Positions 1-12,860 of a stretch of 64,000 bases of DNA are shown piece after piece. The translations under genes and the position numbers were made by a program. The first letter of the stretch is position 1, and each line of letters begins with the position of its first letter. Location of the stretch: assembly GCA_008360975.2 (NCBI GenBank), contig CM039182.1, positions 32,785,566 to 32,849,565 on the forward strand. Direction: 5' to 3'. The notes below the pieces were generated by a model that saw nothing but the letters and a program-made list of their open reading frames with translations, was not told the DNA's origin and made no database searches. Origin of the DNA: Lichenostomus cassidix. Lineage: Eukaryota; Chordata; Aves; Passeriformes; Meliphagidae.

Positions 1-3000
1 ATGAAAATCCCATGTCCCAACTTTTGAGTAAGAAATTGATTTCCTCTGTGACCAGCCTTCGATCCCCCAAGCTGGAATGACATCACGGACCTTTGCTTCC
101 TTCATGACAACATCTAGTGTAGACTGGTTGTCCAGTACGTCCTTGGCCACAGTTCCCTGGGGCACCCCTCTCCATCCCAGAGACATCAAATGAACCAGCT
201 GTTGTCCCCTTGCTGCTTCTGTGCAGGACTCACAGGGGTGCTTTTCATTGGATTTATTTTCTTTCTATCTTCTTTTTCCAGCAACCCATGGTGAATTTCA
301 CTTGAAATAATACTTGGTTCCATAGTTTTCCTGAAGAATGTATCAGAGACAGAAGTCTCTATGCCATCATGGAAGCAAAATGGTAGAGCTGATGGGTAAT
401 TTCTTTGCATCCAGGATGTTTCATCCAAAGCATTTGTTTTCACTAAAGTTCTTCCAAGCCAAAGTTGTTGCAGCCTCTGCCTCAGTTCCTCCAAATGTTG
501 CTGGACTATAAGGCCTTTATCTCCAGTCTTGCCCAGAAAGTCTGTCTACGAACAGGGTACAGACAAACCCAGGACAATCCATGAAAGTAAATGCCAAAGC
601 AAGAATATGTACCACAGAGCTCACACCAGCTCTCCATAACCAGACAATTAATTCATCTTTCCTGAGAACACCTTCAAACAAAGAACATGGGAAACTCCCA
701 GCTTGGAGAAGGGTACAGCTCCCCCAAAAAATGCTGTTTGTTTTATGACTGGTTCAAGCCAAAGCTGGTAATCTGCACACACACATACAAATCCCCACGA
801 AAAAGAAATGTCACCTTTTTCATCAGGTGTCCCAGTGAGATAAATCAGAAGTAAAATAGCACTGATGCTAGACATGGAGACCTCCTGTAACATCATAAAA
901 GAGCTCCATGTATACCCTGTCTGGGCATCTTTGGGGAAGAATCTCATTTGTCCTTGCATTCCTGACCTACCCTGTTACAGACCTCAGCCTGCTTCTTTTG
1001 CAGAGACCTTTTTAAGGGGCTGAGTCAAATTGTCCAGGGATGTCAACAAGTTGTGAGAGGCAGGCTCACACTGGCAGCAATTACCAGAGGGCAATGATCA
1101 ATGGGGGTCTTTTGTTAGCATTACAGGATCACTATTGACTCAGGAAGGAAGTGCCCCCATGGTTTAGGCTGAGATGAAATGGACAGGCAGCCTTGCCCTT
1201 GGCTGCTCACAAGCCACTAACCTACACTTATCTCATTAATTATTCCTGTCCAAATGGCAGCGATCGTTATGATCCACAATCAGCTGAGGAAGAAGAGGTC
1301 ACAGCAAACACAGAGGCTCCATTTACCAATCCAAGACATGCATCCTTTCTCTTATTTGCATCCAAAGTGTTGTATGACACCAGTGCTGTTCCTTTGACAA
1401 ACAGGTAACAACACATGACAGCCACACCAGCTCTCTGCAAAAAAAACAAAAAAAAAAAGGGGTAGAGCTTACATGTTTTTCCACTTATAGAAGTAAAACT
1501 ACAAGGCACAGTGACCTTGTTAATTGCATAGATGGGGAGGGGGAAATAGTGTTCACATTCCAGTGCACCCAGATTGCCTCGATCCTCACATACTGCTATC
1601 CCAAACTATGGCCAGAGCCATCAATGGTTTACAAGGCACTTGATGCACAATCCCATTGCTTCAAAAGTATAGTTTGTGCAAGGGAATTTATAGGAAGAAA
1701 ATACATTTGACAGGAATAAAAGACATTTGAGGGATGAGGGCTTCTGGATGGAAGGATGGAGTCTCCTATTAAAGTCACCTTGCACTGCTGAGGGATAAAT
1801 CACTCCCTCGAACATATTGCAGTCTGTTGTAAAGGCAGATGATTAGTATGACTGAGAACGAAACCATGCTCTGTTCTTACCCCCCACTGTGTTATTTTTC
1901 TCCCTTGCACTGAATTGTTCAAGCCCCAGCATTTTAAATCAAGCTCTGATTTAAGAAAGGGAAGAATATAGAAAAGGAGCAGTATATTCTGAACACACCC
2001 TGCCCTTCAAGCTTAGTGCTCCCCAGCCACTTCAGAAAGGGGAAAATCAGGAGCCCCAGAGGAAACCTTACAAATGCGCACTTGCAAAGTGAAGTTTGCC
2101 ACGTGTACTCAGCTGGGATGGGAAAAGTCCCCAGCACCTCTCTTCAACACCCTGAGCCCTGGGGCAGAATGCATTTGCAGCATTTGGTTGCTGTGCCCCA
2201 GTCTATCCTGATAACTAACCAGGGAACAGCAGACAGCCTCAGGAGTTTCAGAACATAAAGAAAGGCTCCCACCAGGAAGCCATTTCCTTCTCCAAACTGC
2301 ATTTGTACAGAAAGTTTTTTCCTCTCCTTCTCCCCTCAGTGGGGATAAAATATGGAAAGAAGGGACTTTCAACATCTGCTCTAGATTTTTATTTTTTTAA
2401 TTCCACTGATTTTTTTTTCCAAGATTCTTATCCAGTGCCTATAGCTTAAGCAGTCTGTATTTTCCTGACAAACAACTGTCAAACCCAGTACTGTCTGTTG
2501 AACAGAAATGCCATCAGTCTTTGACTGAAGCATTTGCAGTGGGAAAGATCAAGCATTTCCAGACTGGGTTTTTGCCAGACTCCAGTGCACCAAAAGCATC
2601 TTACAGTCATCTTCCACAGCCTCAAGAAGTGACTGAGAGATGTAAATCGTTCTTTCCTACAGCAGTCTGCAACAGCAATCGGGTGGGAGATGGCAGGAGA
2701 GGTGATGCAAACAGCAAGGGAGTTTGGCAATTGCTGTGGTTCTGCTATTGCAATACAAAAATTGCTGCTAAAGACACCACTTGGAGTCTGTATTACCCTA
2801 CTAAAAGAGGTCCCACTTTCTAGAGGCATATAGGGGAATTTACCATCCCCTGCTGGGTCAGGGCTAATGCTGGCCAAACCCTGTTACTTCTGATTAAGAG
2901 AAACCCATTCTCCCACAGCCAAAAGTAGCAGCTTTTGTTCAGGGCACAAGAGATCACAGATTTGCTATTCATACTTCTGCAAAGCACTAATGATCAGCAA

Positions 3001-3043
3001 GAAATGATCCCTCTCCCAGTCATCTTCCAGACACAGACCCCTT
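1..3043. other. Intergenic DNA, no gene recognised
   Basis: Mixed-composition non-coding DNA. No exon, RNA gene or repeat that I can name. The minus strand has an 88-codon frame running off the left edge (1-264), but it has no recognisable domain and no convincing splice signal, so it is not called. Sampled lines show more C than G and more A than T on the plus strand (601-660: A22 C17 G6 T15). Confidence 0.6.
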
Positions 3044-3326
3044 GGGTGGGGGTCCATCTCCTCTCCCAGCTAACAAGCTGGGAGACAAGAGGAAAAATCC
3101 CCAAGTCAAGCCAGGGAAGGTTTAGATTGTATATTAGGAAAAAATTCTTCACTCAGAGGGTGGTCAAGCATTGGGACAGGCTGCCTAGGAAAGTAGTGGA
3201 GTCACCATCCCTGGAAATGTTCAAAGGGGACCTGGTTTAGTGACAGACTTGACAGTACTGGGTTAATGGTTGAACTCAATGATCTTACAGGTCTTTTCTA
3301 ACCTTAATGATTGTACAATTCTACAG
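3044..3326 (+). mobile_element. CR1 LINE fragment, 3' end, sense
   Basis: A 5'-truncated avian CR1 non-LTR retrotransposon in plus orientation. The plus frame still reads like the extreme C-terminus of CR1 ORF2 (RKKFFTQRVVKHWDRLPRKV around 3139-3198). It is followed by the CR1 3' UTR (GATCTTACAGGTCTTTTCTA near 3281-3300) and a degraded terminal ATTCTA-type motif at 3310-3326. Truncated and inactive. Confidence 0.93.
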
Positions 3327-6300
3327 TCAGGTAACACCAAAGGAAAGCAGGAATGGGAAGCAGGGAGGACACTTCCCTGAGACTAAGGATGTCTTCTGCC
3401 CTCCCAACTTCCATCTTGCCTCATCAAGATCTTTCTATGTCCATTTCCACGGGCTGTGAGTGTCATCAGTGATCTCAACACACAGGGTAAACAGCCACCC
3501 CCAGGCATCACTTCAAACTGAGGGTGGCTAAAGGACCAAGTTACATGGAAGCACATCCACTGAAATCATTTTAATAGCAATGGGCTGGCTGGGGCAGCCA
3601 TGCTGATGCTGAGGTGACCATGCTTTTTGTCAGGGCAGCCACTGTGGCTTGGCCAGCTCCTCCACCCTGGCAGAGGCCAGCCAGCCAGCAGAGTAGGGCT
3701 GCTGCCACAGCTGGGCAAGCCACAGCCCTGTCAGCAAGTGGCCACTTCCCCATCAGTGAGAGCCCAGTGGCCAGAGGGGCAAAAGCTCAGCCATGCTCCC
3801 AAAGCCATGCTGTGCTACACTCCACACACCGCTGAGCCTGTTTACATAAAGCCATTTCTTGTTTTCCTTTCCAGAAAGAGCACTGCCAATCGCTGGAGGC
3901 AGATGTGTTTATCAAGAAGTGTATCTCAAAGCCTGACATGAGATCTGCGGCCTCTGGTGCAGCTGAAAAACTCTGTCAACACCTTGGAGAGAGCAAGGCA
4001 GCGGGGCCAGCAGGGGACCAGCCGGGACGGCAGTCCTGCCAAAAGCTACAAGAGGAGCTCAAGCCAAACAAACCTTTTCCATGCCCTCTGTTCAGTATCT
4101 AGTGGGGGCGTCCAAACCACAAATCAGCCAGTTCTTATGTGAAAGGAAAAGCCTTTTTTTATTATTATTTTCTAACCTCTCCCCCTCATTTGGAGACCTG
4201 CTCTGCCCTTAAACCTGTGAATATATCACTGTATTAGGTCTGAAAGTTTATGTCAGAGGGATGTTGAAGTCTGACCACGCTAAAGATTGCCTGCTTAGGA
4301 AATAAAACACCCTTCTAGGGATTGCTGCACTTGATGATCAGCCTGAATAAAAAAAATACTGAGGGGCAGAGTAAATCCTTCAAGCAGAGAGCTGTCAGGT
4401 TGGGGAAGGGGTGAGTCACGGGTTAAAGAGATTTTTTGTTAATGCTTTCAGACTCCGTCTGCTGCTCCTGAACTGCCACTTCAGGAAGAGCGTTTTCTGG
4501 CAGAGCAGAGGGTCATGGAAACCCTCTTCACAAGAATGGGAGTCACCCACAGTCCTTGGGGTATCACTGCAGTCTGCACACCATGATGGGCTCTTCCACC
4601 TTCTTTTCCAGAAGCAGTAGATTCTAGAAGCAAGAAGGAGAAAGACAGGTAATTTGCAGAAAACTAATTTCACAGACCTGTGGAAGGAAGGAGAAAAAGA
4701 AGGAGGACAAGAAAAAGAAATAAAGAAATTCTGCTTTACAGTGAAAGGCAGTTCTTCCAATTTACATGGAAAATGTTGTCCATATTTTTGTAAAATTCCA
4801 CTAGACTTATTGCTTCTCTGGTAATCATCAGTCAATTATATTTGCACTCAGCTAAACTTCCTGAGGCAGAGCAACCTTCAAATCACATATTTTGTAAATC
4901 ACTCTTTCTTCTCCACAGCTCTTCACTCCAGCATTTCCTCATCCCTCCTCCTTCCTGGGGCTCTGTGCCTTGTGCTGGGCAAGGTGCCCAAAGGGGGCTA
5001 CTGCAGCTCCCCTGTGGGAGAAGCATAGCTGGCATTCCAGGGGACTCATGTCCATGAAGCCTTCAAAAATGACAAATAGCTGGAGAAAAAAAAGTACAAG
5101 CACACTCAAAAATGCTGCAACTTTCACAATTACGTACTTAGGAGATGGGGGGGTTTAGAAGATGTAGGTGTAGAAAGATACAGTCCTGGCCCCCATGCAT
5201 TTTCAGAAATCCCTGAAGCTAGATTCCAGGATGGAAAAGCTACTTTCTCAATCCCTTTTCATCTGGAGCACCTCTTTGTGTGTGAGTGATGGGGACATTC
5301 CCCACCACTCCTGGTGCAGACAGAAAGCACAGTTCCCCAGTTCATCCACAGGGAACAGTTTCCCAGTTCATCCATGACATGTCCTAGGCCTGGCCACAAC
5401 AATCACCTGGATTATGCTTCTTACACTTCATGGAAGGCAATCTGAAGGTGCTCTTCTCTGAAGCTTCCAGTTGCTGCTTAGTTTATAATATAACAAAAAG
5501 CAAATCCTAGTTGTTCCTTGCTTATGGGCACAAGGAAGAAACTGGGCAGGAGGATATCTTGTGACATCAGATATCACCAGTGGGATCTAAATAGTCAATA
5601 AAGACATGAAAGAAAGACACATTTTATGGACACCTTGTGGAAGTGCAAAGCATAATGCTTCTTTTTGCATCCACCCAGTTTGCAGGATTCTCACCTTTGG
5701 GCCACCAAGTTTTCCTTATCAAGATAAAGGTAGAGAGGGTGGGGCTAAACTTGCTCATTTGCAGTATCCTGTTCTCAGCAACAATTGCAAGATGGTTTCC
5801 ATATTTAGTGTCTCCCCAAACGACTTAAGTCTTACCTAAGTCTGTTTGGATGGTTCTGACAGGCTTGGGGAGAATAATTTCTGAAGTTCAGGTTCATGAG
5901 AAAGACGACTTTCTGGTTTCTCCCACAGTCCATGGTTTTGGTTATTTTCCAAACCAAAAACCCCAAAAGCAGGGGTTTCTACCCTTCTGCTCCCCCTTCC
6001 TGCAGTTCAAAGCTTTTGCATCGACCACAATCATTCCCATGTATCCTTCAAGAGCTGCAACTTATCTCCAGAGCAAATGAATTTCTGTTTACAATACCAC
6101 CATAGGTCATGATGAGAGGGGCTTCCCAAGTCCAAAAAATAAGTATCTGCCTCTTGTGTGTATTTTCCACTTAATATCTAAGAAAAATACAGCAAAACAA
6201 TCATATTATCAAAAAATATATGAAAACTTTTTTCCAGAGTTTATTCAGAAGCTGCCCAAACACTGTATATTAGGTTCCCTGGCAGGCCTTATGTTGGCAA

Positions 6301-7926
6301 ACAGATAAAGAACACAGTGGAATAGATTTCCCAAGTGGGCTAAATCAGCACCATTCCCTTGACTCCATTCACAAAGTACAAGTCTGGCCTGAGATATCTA
6401 AGCCACAGGCACCATAATCAGGACTTTAAAATTAGAGTCTGCTATTCCCATTAGTATTTCCTGTAATAGGAATCTTTGCTGGAACTGCCATATCTTGGTG
6501 CTTCCTGAAGTACAAGTAATTATTGGGCATGTCGGGAAAAAATCCTTTGGGATACAGTCATGCACATACCTACTTGGGCACACTGGGCACACCTCTGCTG
6601 GGAGCCTGGCTTATTTTCCTGGGTAATGAGACACTGAATGTCTGCTTTTTTGGGATGATATTTTATGCATGTAGATGACAGTACAGGCAAAATGTCAGAA
6701 TAGTCATTTTCTCTGGCTGGTCAACAATGAGGCTTATATTGTCCAAACTAAAACACGTTACCCTTTGGAAAGATCACATTACTGCCAACAGGCAAAACGT
6801 TCAAAACTGCCTATCAGCCAGGGCTGGAGTAAGGCCAGAGCACCTCTGGAGCAGAGGCCTTTCTTTGCCCATACATCACATAATCTGTGTTATCAGCCAC
6901 TTCTCTGCAAGCTCACAGTGAGGCTTCCCACACTGCCTCTGCATCCAGTTCACCAAGGCCCAGAGGAGGAGGAGGAGGATGAGAAAGCATCTAAGCTTCT
7001 TTGCTGAGTGTTTCCTGTTCCATTTGTTTCTTTGTTTTTGAGAAAGAGAAGAAAGAATCTGTCTTGAATGTCATGTATAGAGACTCTGGCTCTGAAACTG
7101 CTGCAGTGCTCCCATTCAGCTCCAAGCATCCCCACGCTCAATGGCCTTTTATCCCCCAGTCACTGACATGACAGGAACTGCGGTTACCATGTCACTGGCA
7201 GCTATTGCAGGCTCGGTGGGATCAGGACCTTCAGCCACAGGTTATGGACTCAATACATAATCACAGAGCCCCCTGAGCTCCATGCTCACTCAGACCTGGC
7301 ACTGTAACCTTCAGAAGGCATCTGCCCTCTCCAGCATAGCTCTTACATTATACAGAATGCACAAAATCTAATGTGCATCTAAGCTAATTTTTTCTAATGT
7401 GAGAATTGTTTATTCCAGGGTTGATTACTTGAGCTTCTCACTCCCTTGCAGTCAGGTAAGTCACCTAGTGGTGGTCCCCAGCTGGAGCTTATGAGCAGGT
7501 TGCTGATGAAAGTGCCAACAGAAAGCAACTGGGCAAATTTGCCTTTTGCAGCCATTTGGGGCCTCAAAACTCCATTACATGAGTGATACTGAGAACTCAA
7601 AGAAGCATTGAGCTGGACAAAGTGAACTGGTCAGAAAATTAAAATGAAAATTCACAGAAAAGACATTCCACTGTGTATCCAGCTCAAATTTGTGTGTCCA
7701 TTGCCTGCTTTGTGTTAAAAGCTCTCTCCTGAATTAAAAGCACATGTTTTCCCAGGATTTCATAAGATTCCACAACTGCATTTAGAAAACAGTAAGACAG
7801 CCCTCAGCTTTTCCAGCATTGTCTTACTGTTTTCTGTGAGGGAAGCAATGTGAAAATCTTCCCAAACCAGCTGTAATATCTTCAAAAATTTGTCTTGGTA
7901 TTCTTCAAGCTGTAGAAATGTTTTGC
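3327..7926. other. Intergenic DNA, no gene recognised
   Basis: About 4.6 kb of AT-moderate DNA with short random open frames on both strands. I see no conserved protein motif, RNA gene or named repeat. A G/A-rich run near 6964-6983 (GAG triplets) is the only low-complexity feature of note. Confidence 0.6.
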
Positions 7927-7947
7927 TTTTTTTTTTTTTTTTTTTTT
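7927..7947 (+). repeat. Poly(T) tract, 21 nt
   Basis: Uninterrupted run of 21 T followed by four G. It could be the reversed poly(A) tail of an old retroposed sequence, but no body is recognisable on either side. Confidence 0.9.
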
Positions 7948-8197
7948 GGGGATTAGATCCCTTGCTAAAGCTAGAAGTATCCAGGCACGGGTGTGAAAAA
8001 CACTGCATGTTTTTTCTTTACGGCAATCCGGCTTCCACTGACCGAAATTTTCACCAGCTTTCCCATTGTACTAAATAAACCCGCCGCCTCAGCGGGAAAC
8101 CGTCCGGCAGCCTTGCGGAGAAAGGAAAAATCTTGGAAAAAGGGGACGTGCGGCAGGGCCGCTCCCCGGTGTCTGCTGCCCTCCGGTGGCTGCTCAC

Positions 8198-8312
8198 CAA
8201 TATACATACACGCATATATAGACACGTGTGCGTGTACGTATGTTTATATGTGTGTATTCATATGTATATATATGTGTGTGTGTGTGGGTGTGTGTATATA
8301 TGTACTGTATCG
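8198..8312. repeat. Alternating TA/TG/CA low-complexity tract
   Basis: About 115 bp of alternating purine-pyrimidine sequence mixing ATAT, ACGCAT, GTGTGCGTG and (TG)n runs. It is an imperfect microsatellite of the type that can adopt Z-DNA. The open frames crossing it are low-complexity and not real proteins. Confidence 0.85.
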
Positions 8313-8555
8313 TGTCTCTTAACTAGAAATTCCCCCTCAGCCCCAAACCGCCCCTGCACTTACGGCTTTGGGGACGCAATTCATAAGATTTGGGGACGGC
8401 ATTTAACAACACTGCTTAATACTCCCTTAATGAGAGCACAAAGGTAACTCCTCATGCCAGACAGGCACACGTACAGACTCCCAAGCCAAGCAAACATATC
8501 TATGTGGAAGGAAATAATCTGTGGCACAGCAATAATGGCAAGCCAAAATTTGAAA

Positions 8556-8570
8556 GGGGGGGGGGGGGGG
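8556..8570 (+). repeat. Poly(G) tract, 15 nt
   Basis: Fifteen consecutive G in otherwise mixed sequence. Such runs are length-variable and error-prone in sequencing. Confidence 0.9.
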
Positions 8571-11509
8571 CTCCTGAACCACTTATTTTTCCTTTTTTTC
8601 CCTTTTTTTGTTGCTTGCTTTGTTGTTTTGCTGTTAGTTTTACACTCCAGCCCCCTTGCTTCCCCAGGGAATCACTCTCCCTTGTCGAGTTTGCAGACGT
8701 GACACTGTGGGAAAGATGCCGAGTAGCACTTTGTCCTGCTTCATTGCCCCCGGCACGGATTTGGCTGTTTTCCGGCCGGCATTCTTCTGCAGTGCCTTAA
8801 CTTCACGGAAAAGAGAAAGCAGAGGGTTTAGGGGGGGAAGGTTTCACGGTTTCACCACTGCAGACAGCCCATGCTATAGAAACAAATAAACTATGCAGTG
8901 AAAGCATTTTAAAGTCGCAATTCTCTGCGTCTGTATAAAAACAAAACAGACTAGAAAACCACAGGCTCTATATTCAAAACCCTCAGGGTGCAAAGTGTCC
9001 TGAATAAAACCGAAGGAAATGGTTGTCCAAGAACAGGCTGGAAATGGGGTGTGATACTGAAGAAGGACTGGGAGAGGCTTGGGGACAGAGGATTAGTAAC
9101 AGGAGGCGAGAAAATGAGTGGGGACGCCCTGATTCAGCAATGACCCTGTAACCAGCTCATCAGCAAACACATGCATTTCACCACAGGGCATGCTTAACTC
9201 CCAGTGCGGTTCCTGGGAATGACCACTGCACTGGGAAAAGAGAGGAGGGGGGACCAGTTTTGCACAGGGTCAATTATTTCCGATTATTTGGAGATGGGAG
9301 AGGAGATTCTTTCCAAGCCCAGTGGGTAATCAGACTAGTGCAATGAAGTGTAGCATTTGTTTCTCCTCGTTACCATAGCAGATATATCCCCTCAGCTGTG
9401 GAGCCATCTCTATTTCCCTGAGCCCTCCCCAGCTCAAGGCCCCTTTCACTTCTCACCAAACTACGCAGTCATTTCTTGAGGGAATGAATTACAGCAAGTT
9501 ATTCCCTAGGGAACCTTCCTTATTTAGAGAGAAACCACAAGCCAGGGAGATCTGGGAGTGGAGAGGGAGAAAAAGAGATCAGCCTTGTTTAGAAGCAGCA
9601 GCTAAACAGCTGGGAGATCTTTCAGTTGGTTTATATTTCTAACTCTGTTTGGGTCTTGCTTTACAACCTCGAATGAAAACAAATCAAGATTGTTTCCTCC
9701 TTCTTGGAATGTCTGTTTAGGGTTTTAAGGGTGGAACAAGGAGGGAGAGAGGGGGAACAGTTCCACATAGGTTCTCAGGAAACACTGCTTTCCCAATGCC
9801 TGCAACCTCTTAATCGCCCTGCTAAGCCCTCCTGAACACATGCAGCCTCACTCTCTTCCAGCCACACATTACAGAGACATTTGTAAAACTGCTTTGTCAA
9901 AATAAGGTGGCTTTTCACCCTTCTCTTGGAAAAGGGAAATGTTTTTCTTGTGTTGGGTCACTGCAGAATAAACTGTCCTGGGGCATCACACTGATTTTAA
10001 TTTTTGTTTCAAGTCACAAAAGCAGAATACCTTTCCCCCTTCCCCCCCCCCCAAACAAAACAATAAAGAAAAGAAAAAGTCCTTTCGTTGCTTCATAGAA
10101 ATATCACACGTGATTCTTTCATGGGATTATTTCTAAACGCCAAGCACTGAATTCAAGAGCTTTCCCATGTACATAAACACTTGTGAGCTGTCGCAGCTCA
10201 GCTCCGAGAGGGTCACACAGGCACGACATATCCTTCTACCCCGGCGTTACAGCCACGCCGGGCAGAGACATGCATGATGTTTCTTAACCCATTAGAAGTT
10301 GTTTAAATTACACACTGTACGCAGTGGCCTCAAAGCGCCTCATCTGCTAAACCAAGCTGAAGGGACTGCAAGCTCCCCTGGAGCCAAAAATGCAAACCCC
10401 GGGTACGCGGGATGGGAAGAGGGGCAGGATCCGGAGGGAGCGGCGGCTCTGTGCGGCCGCGGGAGCTCGGCGGCAGCCCTGGCTCGGGGACGGGGCTTGC
10501 TGCGACAGTCCCGGAGCTTGCGGCCAAGGAGAAGACAGAAGCAGCTCCAGTGAGCTCATGGGCTCACGGGAAAGTTCTTTAGAGGATAACTTTCCTTTTT
10601 TACACTTAAAACTACACGTGTGAAATAGAAACCCGTCCCTGTGCCACTGTGTATGTGTGTATTTGCAGTCCCGGCGTGGGGACCCGAGCATGCAACCCGC
10701 ATCACGCCCGAAACACTGATCGGAGCCTGGCGTGCCGGGCTGCCGCTGCGGGCTCTCCACGGCGGAGGGCTGCGGGGAGAGCTGGGGCCGGACCCGCTCT
10801 CTGCCCCGCACAGGAGCTGCCGGGGGCGGCCCGACCCGGGCCTGTGTGCCGAGTGCGTGTCTGCCTGTTCGGCGTGGGCAGTGCTCCACGCCGTGCCCCC
10901 GAGCCCGCAGCCCCGGCGCGGCACTCGCCGCCGGCCGACGAGACCTCGAGCATCCCCAAATTCGGCTCCGGCCGCGGCGGCTCCAGCGAGAGCCGCTCCG
11001 GAGCTGTTCCTGAAACAACCCGCCAAGCATCTCGGTCCCATCCGTTCCCGGGAAAAAGGGAACCGGAGCTGGTTTGGTTTGTCTAACTAACTTTAATAAC
11101 AAATGCCACTTCTCCTGGCCGAGGAAAGGAAATTCACTCCACACAAAATTCGGGGTAGGAAGGACAGTGAAGCTCCTGAGTGCCCGTGGGCTTAGTTTCC
11201 GATTTTATTTTAAAGTTTTGTCCCTGGGCAGACGCGGAAAAGTGCTAAAACTCGTAAAGCCAAGCGGGGCTGCCGGCTGCCCGCCCGGTGTCGCCGCCTA
11301 GCGCTGCTGCCCGTGGGTCTGTCGGCGTTGCCGAGCAGGGCGGGCAACGCCGAGCGCAGTGACCGCGGCAGCCTGACCGCTGCAGTCCCGCTGCAGTCCC
11401 GCTGCAGTCCCGCTGCCCGCACCGCCCGCGCCCGCCAAGCCCGGCTGCAATACCCCGCGCGGCCACGGGGCGGCGCCCGCCACCACTGGCCCCCCTCCTC
11501 GCCCCCGCG

Positions 11510-11720
11510 ATTTGCATGCGCCGTGTGGATTGGTCGGCGTTCCCCACGCGTCATCTCTGACGCCAGGACTATCCGGCCAATGGCTAGCCGGGAGCCCCGC
11601 CATTGGCTGTCTGGGAGATGTCAATCAGGCGTAATTTGCATGCGGGCGCGCTCCCGCCGTGGGAGCGAAGGCGGGCGGGGCGCGGGGGGCGCGCGGGGGC
11701 GCGGCGGTCACGCGGAGTGA
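11510..11720. promoter_or_regulatory. CCAAT/octamer/CRE promoter-like module 1
   Basis: Motif positions read directly: ATTTGCATGC at 11510-11519 and again at 11634-11643; ATTGG (reverse CCAAT) at 11529-11533 and 11602-11606; CCAAT at 11577-11581; GCGTCA-TCTC-TGACGC, a perfect inverted repeat of CRE-like half-sites, at 11548-11563; and TGACACGTCAC near 11718-11728. CCAAT boxes are known NF-Y sites, ATTTGCAT is the Oct/POU octamer, and TGACG is the CREB/ATF half-site. Their density implies an active promoter. The orientation is not fixed by the motifs; base skew hints at leftward transcription, and a YY1-like ATGGCGGC at 11811 hints at a rightward start. Confidence 0.7.
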
Positions 11721-11810
11721 CACGTCACAGCCGTGGCACGCGCTGGCCCCGCCCCGCCCCACCCCGCGCGTGCCCCCGCGCAGCCCCGCTAGCGGCGCTC
11801 GGTGACGGCC

Positions 11811-11843
11811 ATGGCGGCTGCAAACCGCGCTCCGAAACAGTAA
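11811..11843 (+). other. YY1-like ATGGCGGC site with 10-codon frame
   Basis: GGCCATGGCGGCTGC at 11807-11821 matches the YY1-type element often found just downstream of the start site of CpG-island promoters. The ATG opens a frame of only ten codons (ATG at 11811, TAA at 11841-11843). It is probably a transcript leader element, not a protein gene. A GT in AAACAGTAACC could be a weak splice donor. Confidence 0.35.
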
Positions 11844-12725
11844 CCCAGCGCGGAAACGCGCGCCTGTGCCTGTGCTGGTGCTGTGCGTTTGCGGTGCGCC
11901 TAGCTGCGCCGGCTACGCCCGTGCGTCCTGCTCCTCCGGCCGCGGGAGGGAGAGGCAAAGCCGTGGGTGCTCCTCCGCCGCACGGCGCGTTCCCCCGCGT
12001 CCTCCCGCGGCATGCGAGTCGGGGCCGTGGGAGCCCCGGGACACGCTCAAGGCAGAGAGGCCGCGTAGCCGCTCGCCACCGGGTGGGGCATCGCCGAGCG
12101 GGGCTTCTGCGGTGGAGAAAACGAGGCTAGGGTGGAAACAGGCGGCAGCCCTTGGCTCGCTGCGCACACGGGAAGTGGTGTGTTCGGGCGAGCGGGACCC
12201 CAGATCACCCACGGCCCCGCCGCCGCCCCGGGCCCGCTCAGCTCCCCGTTGCCCTGGCGCTGGCGACACGCCACGCGTCACGGACGGGCGCGGCACGTCA
12301 CCCCGCCGGGCCCCGACGTCACGGCCGGCGGCATAGCGGGAGCGGGTGGGAGTGCGAGGATTTACGGCTGGCAGAAAGAGCCGCCAGCGCTGGGCGGTCC
12401 CGGAGGGCCGAGGGGACACGCGGGTGGGACCGGCCAGCCCCGTGCTCCTCGCCCGGTCCGCCCGCCTGTCCCAGCGCGCCCCGGTATTTTGAGGGACAGA
12501 AATCAGAGCAGGTGCCGCAGAGAGGAAAGGCTTCGGCAGCCGCTGAGGCGCTGCCAGGCCGCCTCGCCGCCCCCCGGCTCGGGGTGCAGCGCAGCCGGCT
12601 TCGGCTTCTTAAGCGTGTTTACAGAAAACACACACAAAACAAAACAAAAACAGCCCCAGGTACTTCCGGGCTCTCTCGCCGCCCTCACTTGCAAACAGAG
12701 GCCGGAGCAGCCCGAAGGGTCCGGC

Positions 12726-12733
12726 TGACGTCA
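12726..12733. promoter_or_regulatory. Consensus CRE palindrome TGACGTCA
   Basis: A perfect 8-bp CREB/ATF palindrome inside the right part of CpG island A, with another CGTCACGG at 12751-12758. Unmethylated full CREs in CpG islands are commonly functional, but occupancy is unknown. Confidence 0.7.
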
Positions 12734-12860
12734 CTGGGAGGGGCCGTGTCGTCACGGCTGGCGGTACCGCGGCGGGAGCTGTGATCCCCCCGGCAGCACC
12801 GGAGCACCGCCGCCTCCAGGTGTTGGATTCCGCCGCGGCGGCAAATTGATGCTTTAATTG

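Larger units (their letters stand above)
8000..10300. other. Left shoulder of CpG-retaining domain
   Basis: CpG is clearly commoner here than further left (for example 8020-8170, 8340-8400 and 8690-8870), although overall GC is moderate. No gene is visible. Loss of CpG depletion without very high GC suggests DNA kept unmethylated in the germline, continuous with the islands at 10.4-17.5 kb. This is an inference from dinucleotide content only. Confidence 0.45.
10380..12860. promoter_or_regulatory. CpG island A (about 2.5 kb)
   Basis: Long, very GC-rich, CpG-dense island with many GC boxes (for example 11749-11762) and CRE-like sites (CGTCAC/GACGTCAC at 12276-12323). It contains the compact promoter-like block at 11510-11720. 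Several frames of 100-265 codons are open on both strands, but they overlap one another, are rich in Ala/Arg/Pro/Gly and have no domain, as expected where stop codons are rare. I therefore read it as a regulatory island, perhaps the start of one or more non-coding RNAs, not a coding exon. Confidence 0.85.

Noticed and set aside
1..264. 88-codon minus-strand frame open to the left edge
   Set aside because: No recognised domain and no clear acceptor upstream. A frame of this length is not surprising by chance in 64 kb.
10347..11144. 265-codon minus-strand frame in CpG island A
   Set aside because: Overlaps comparable frames in other phases on both strands, low-complexity composition, no recognisable motif or splice context.
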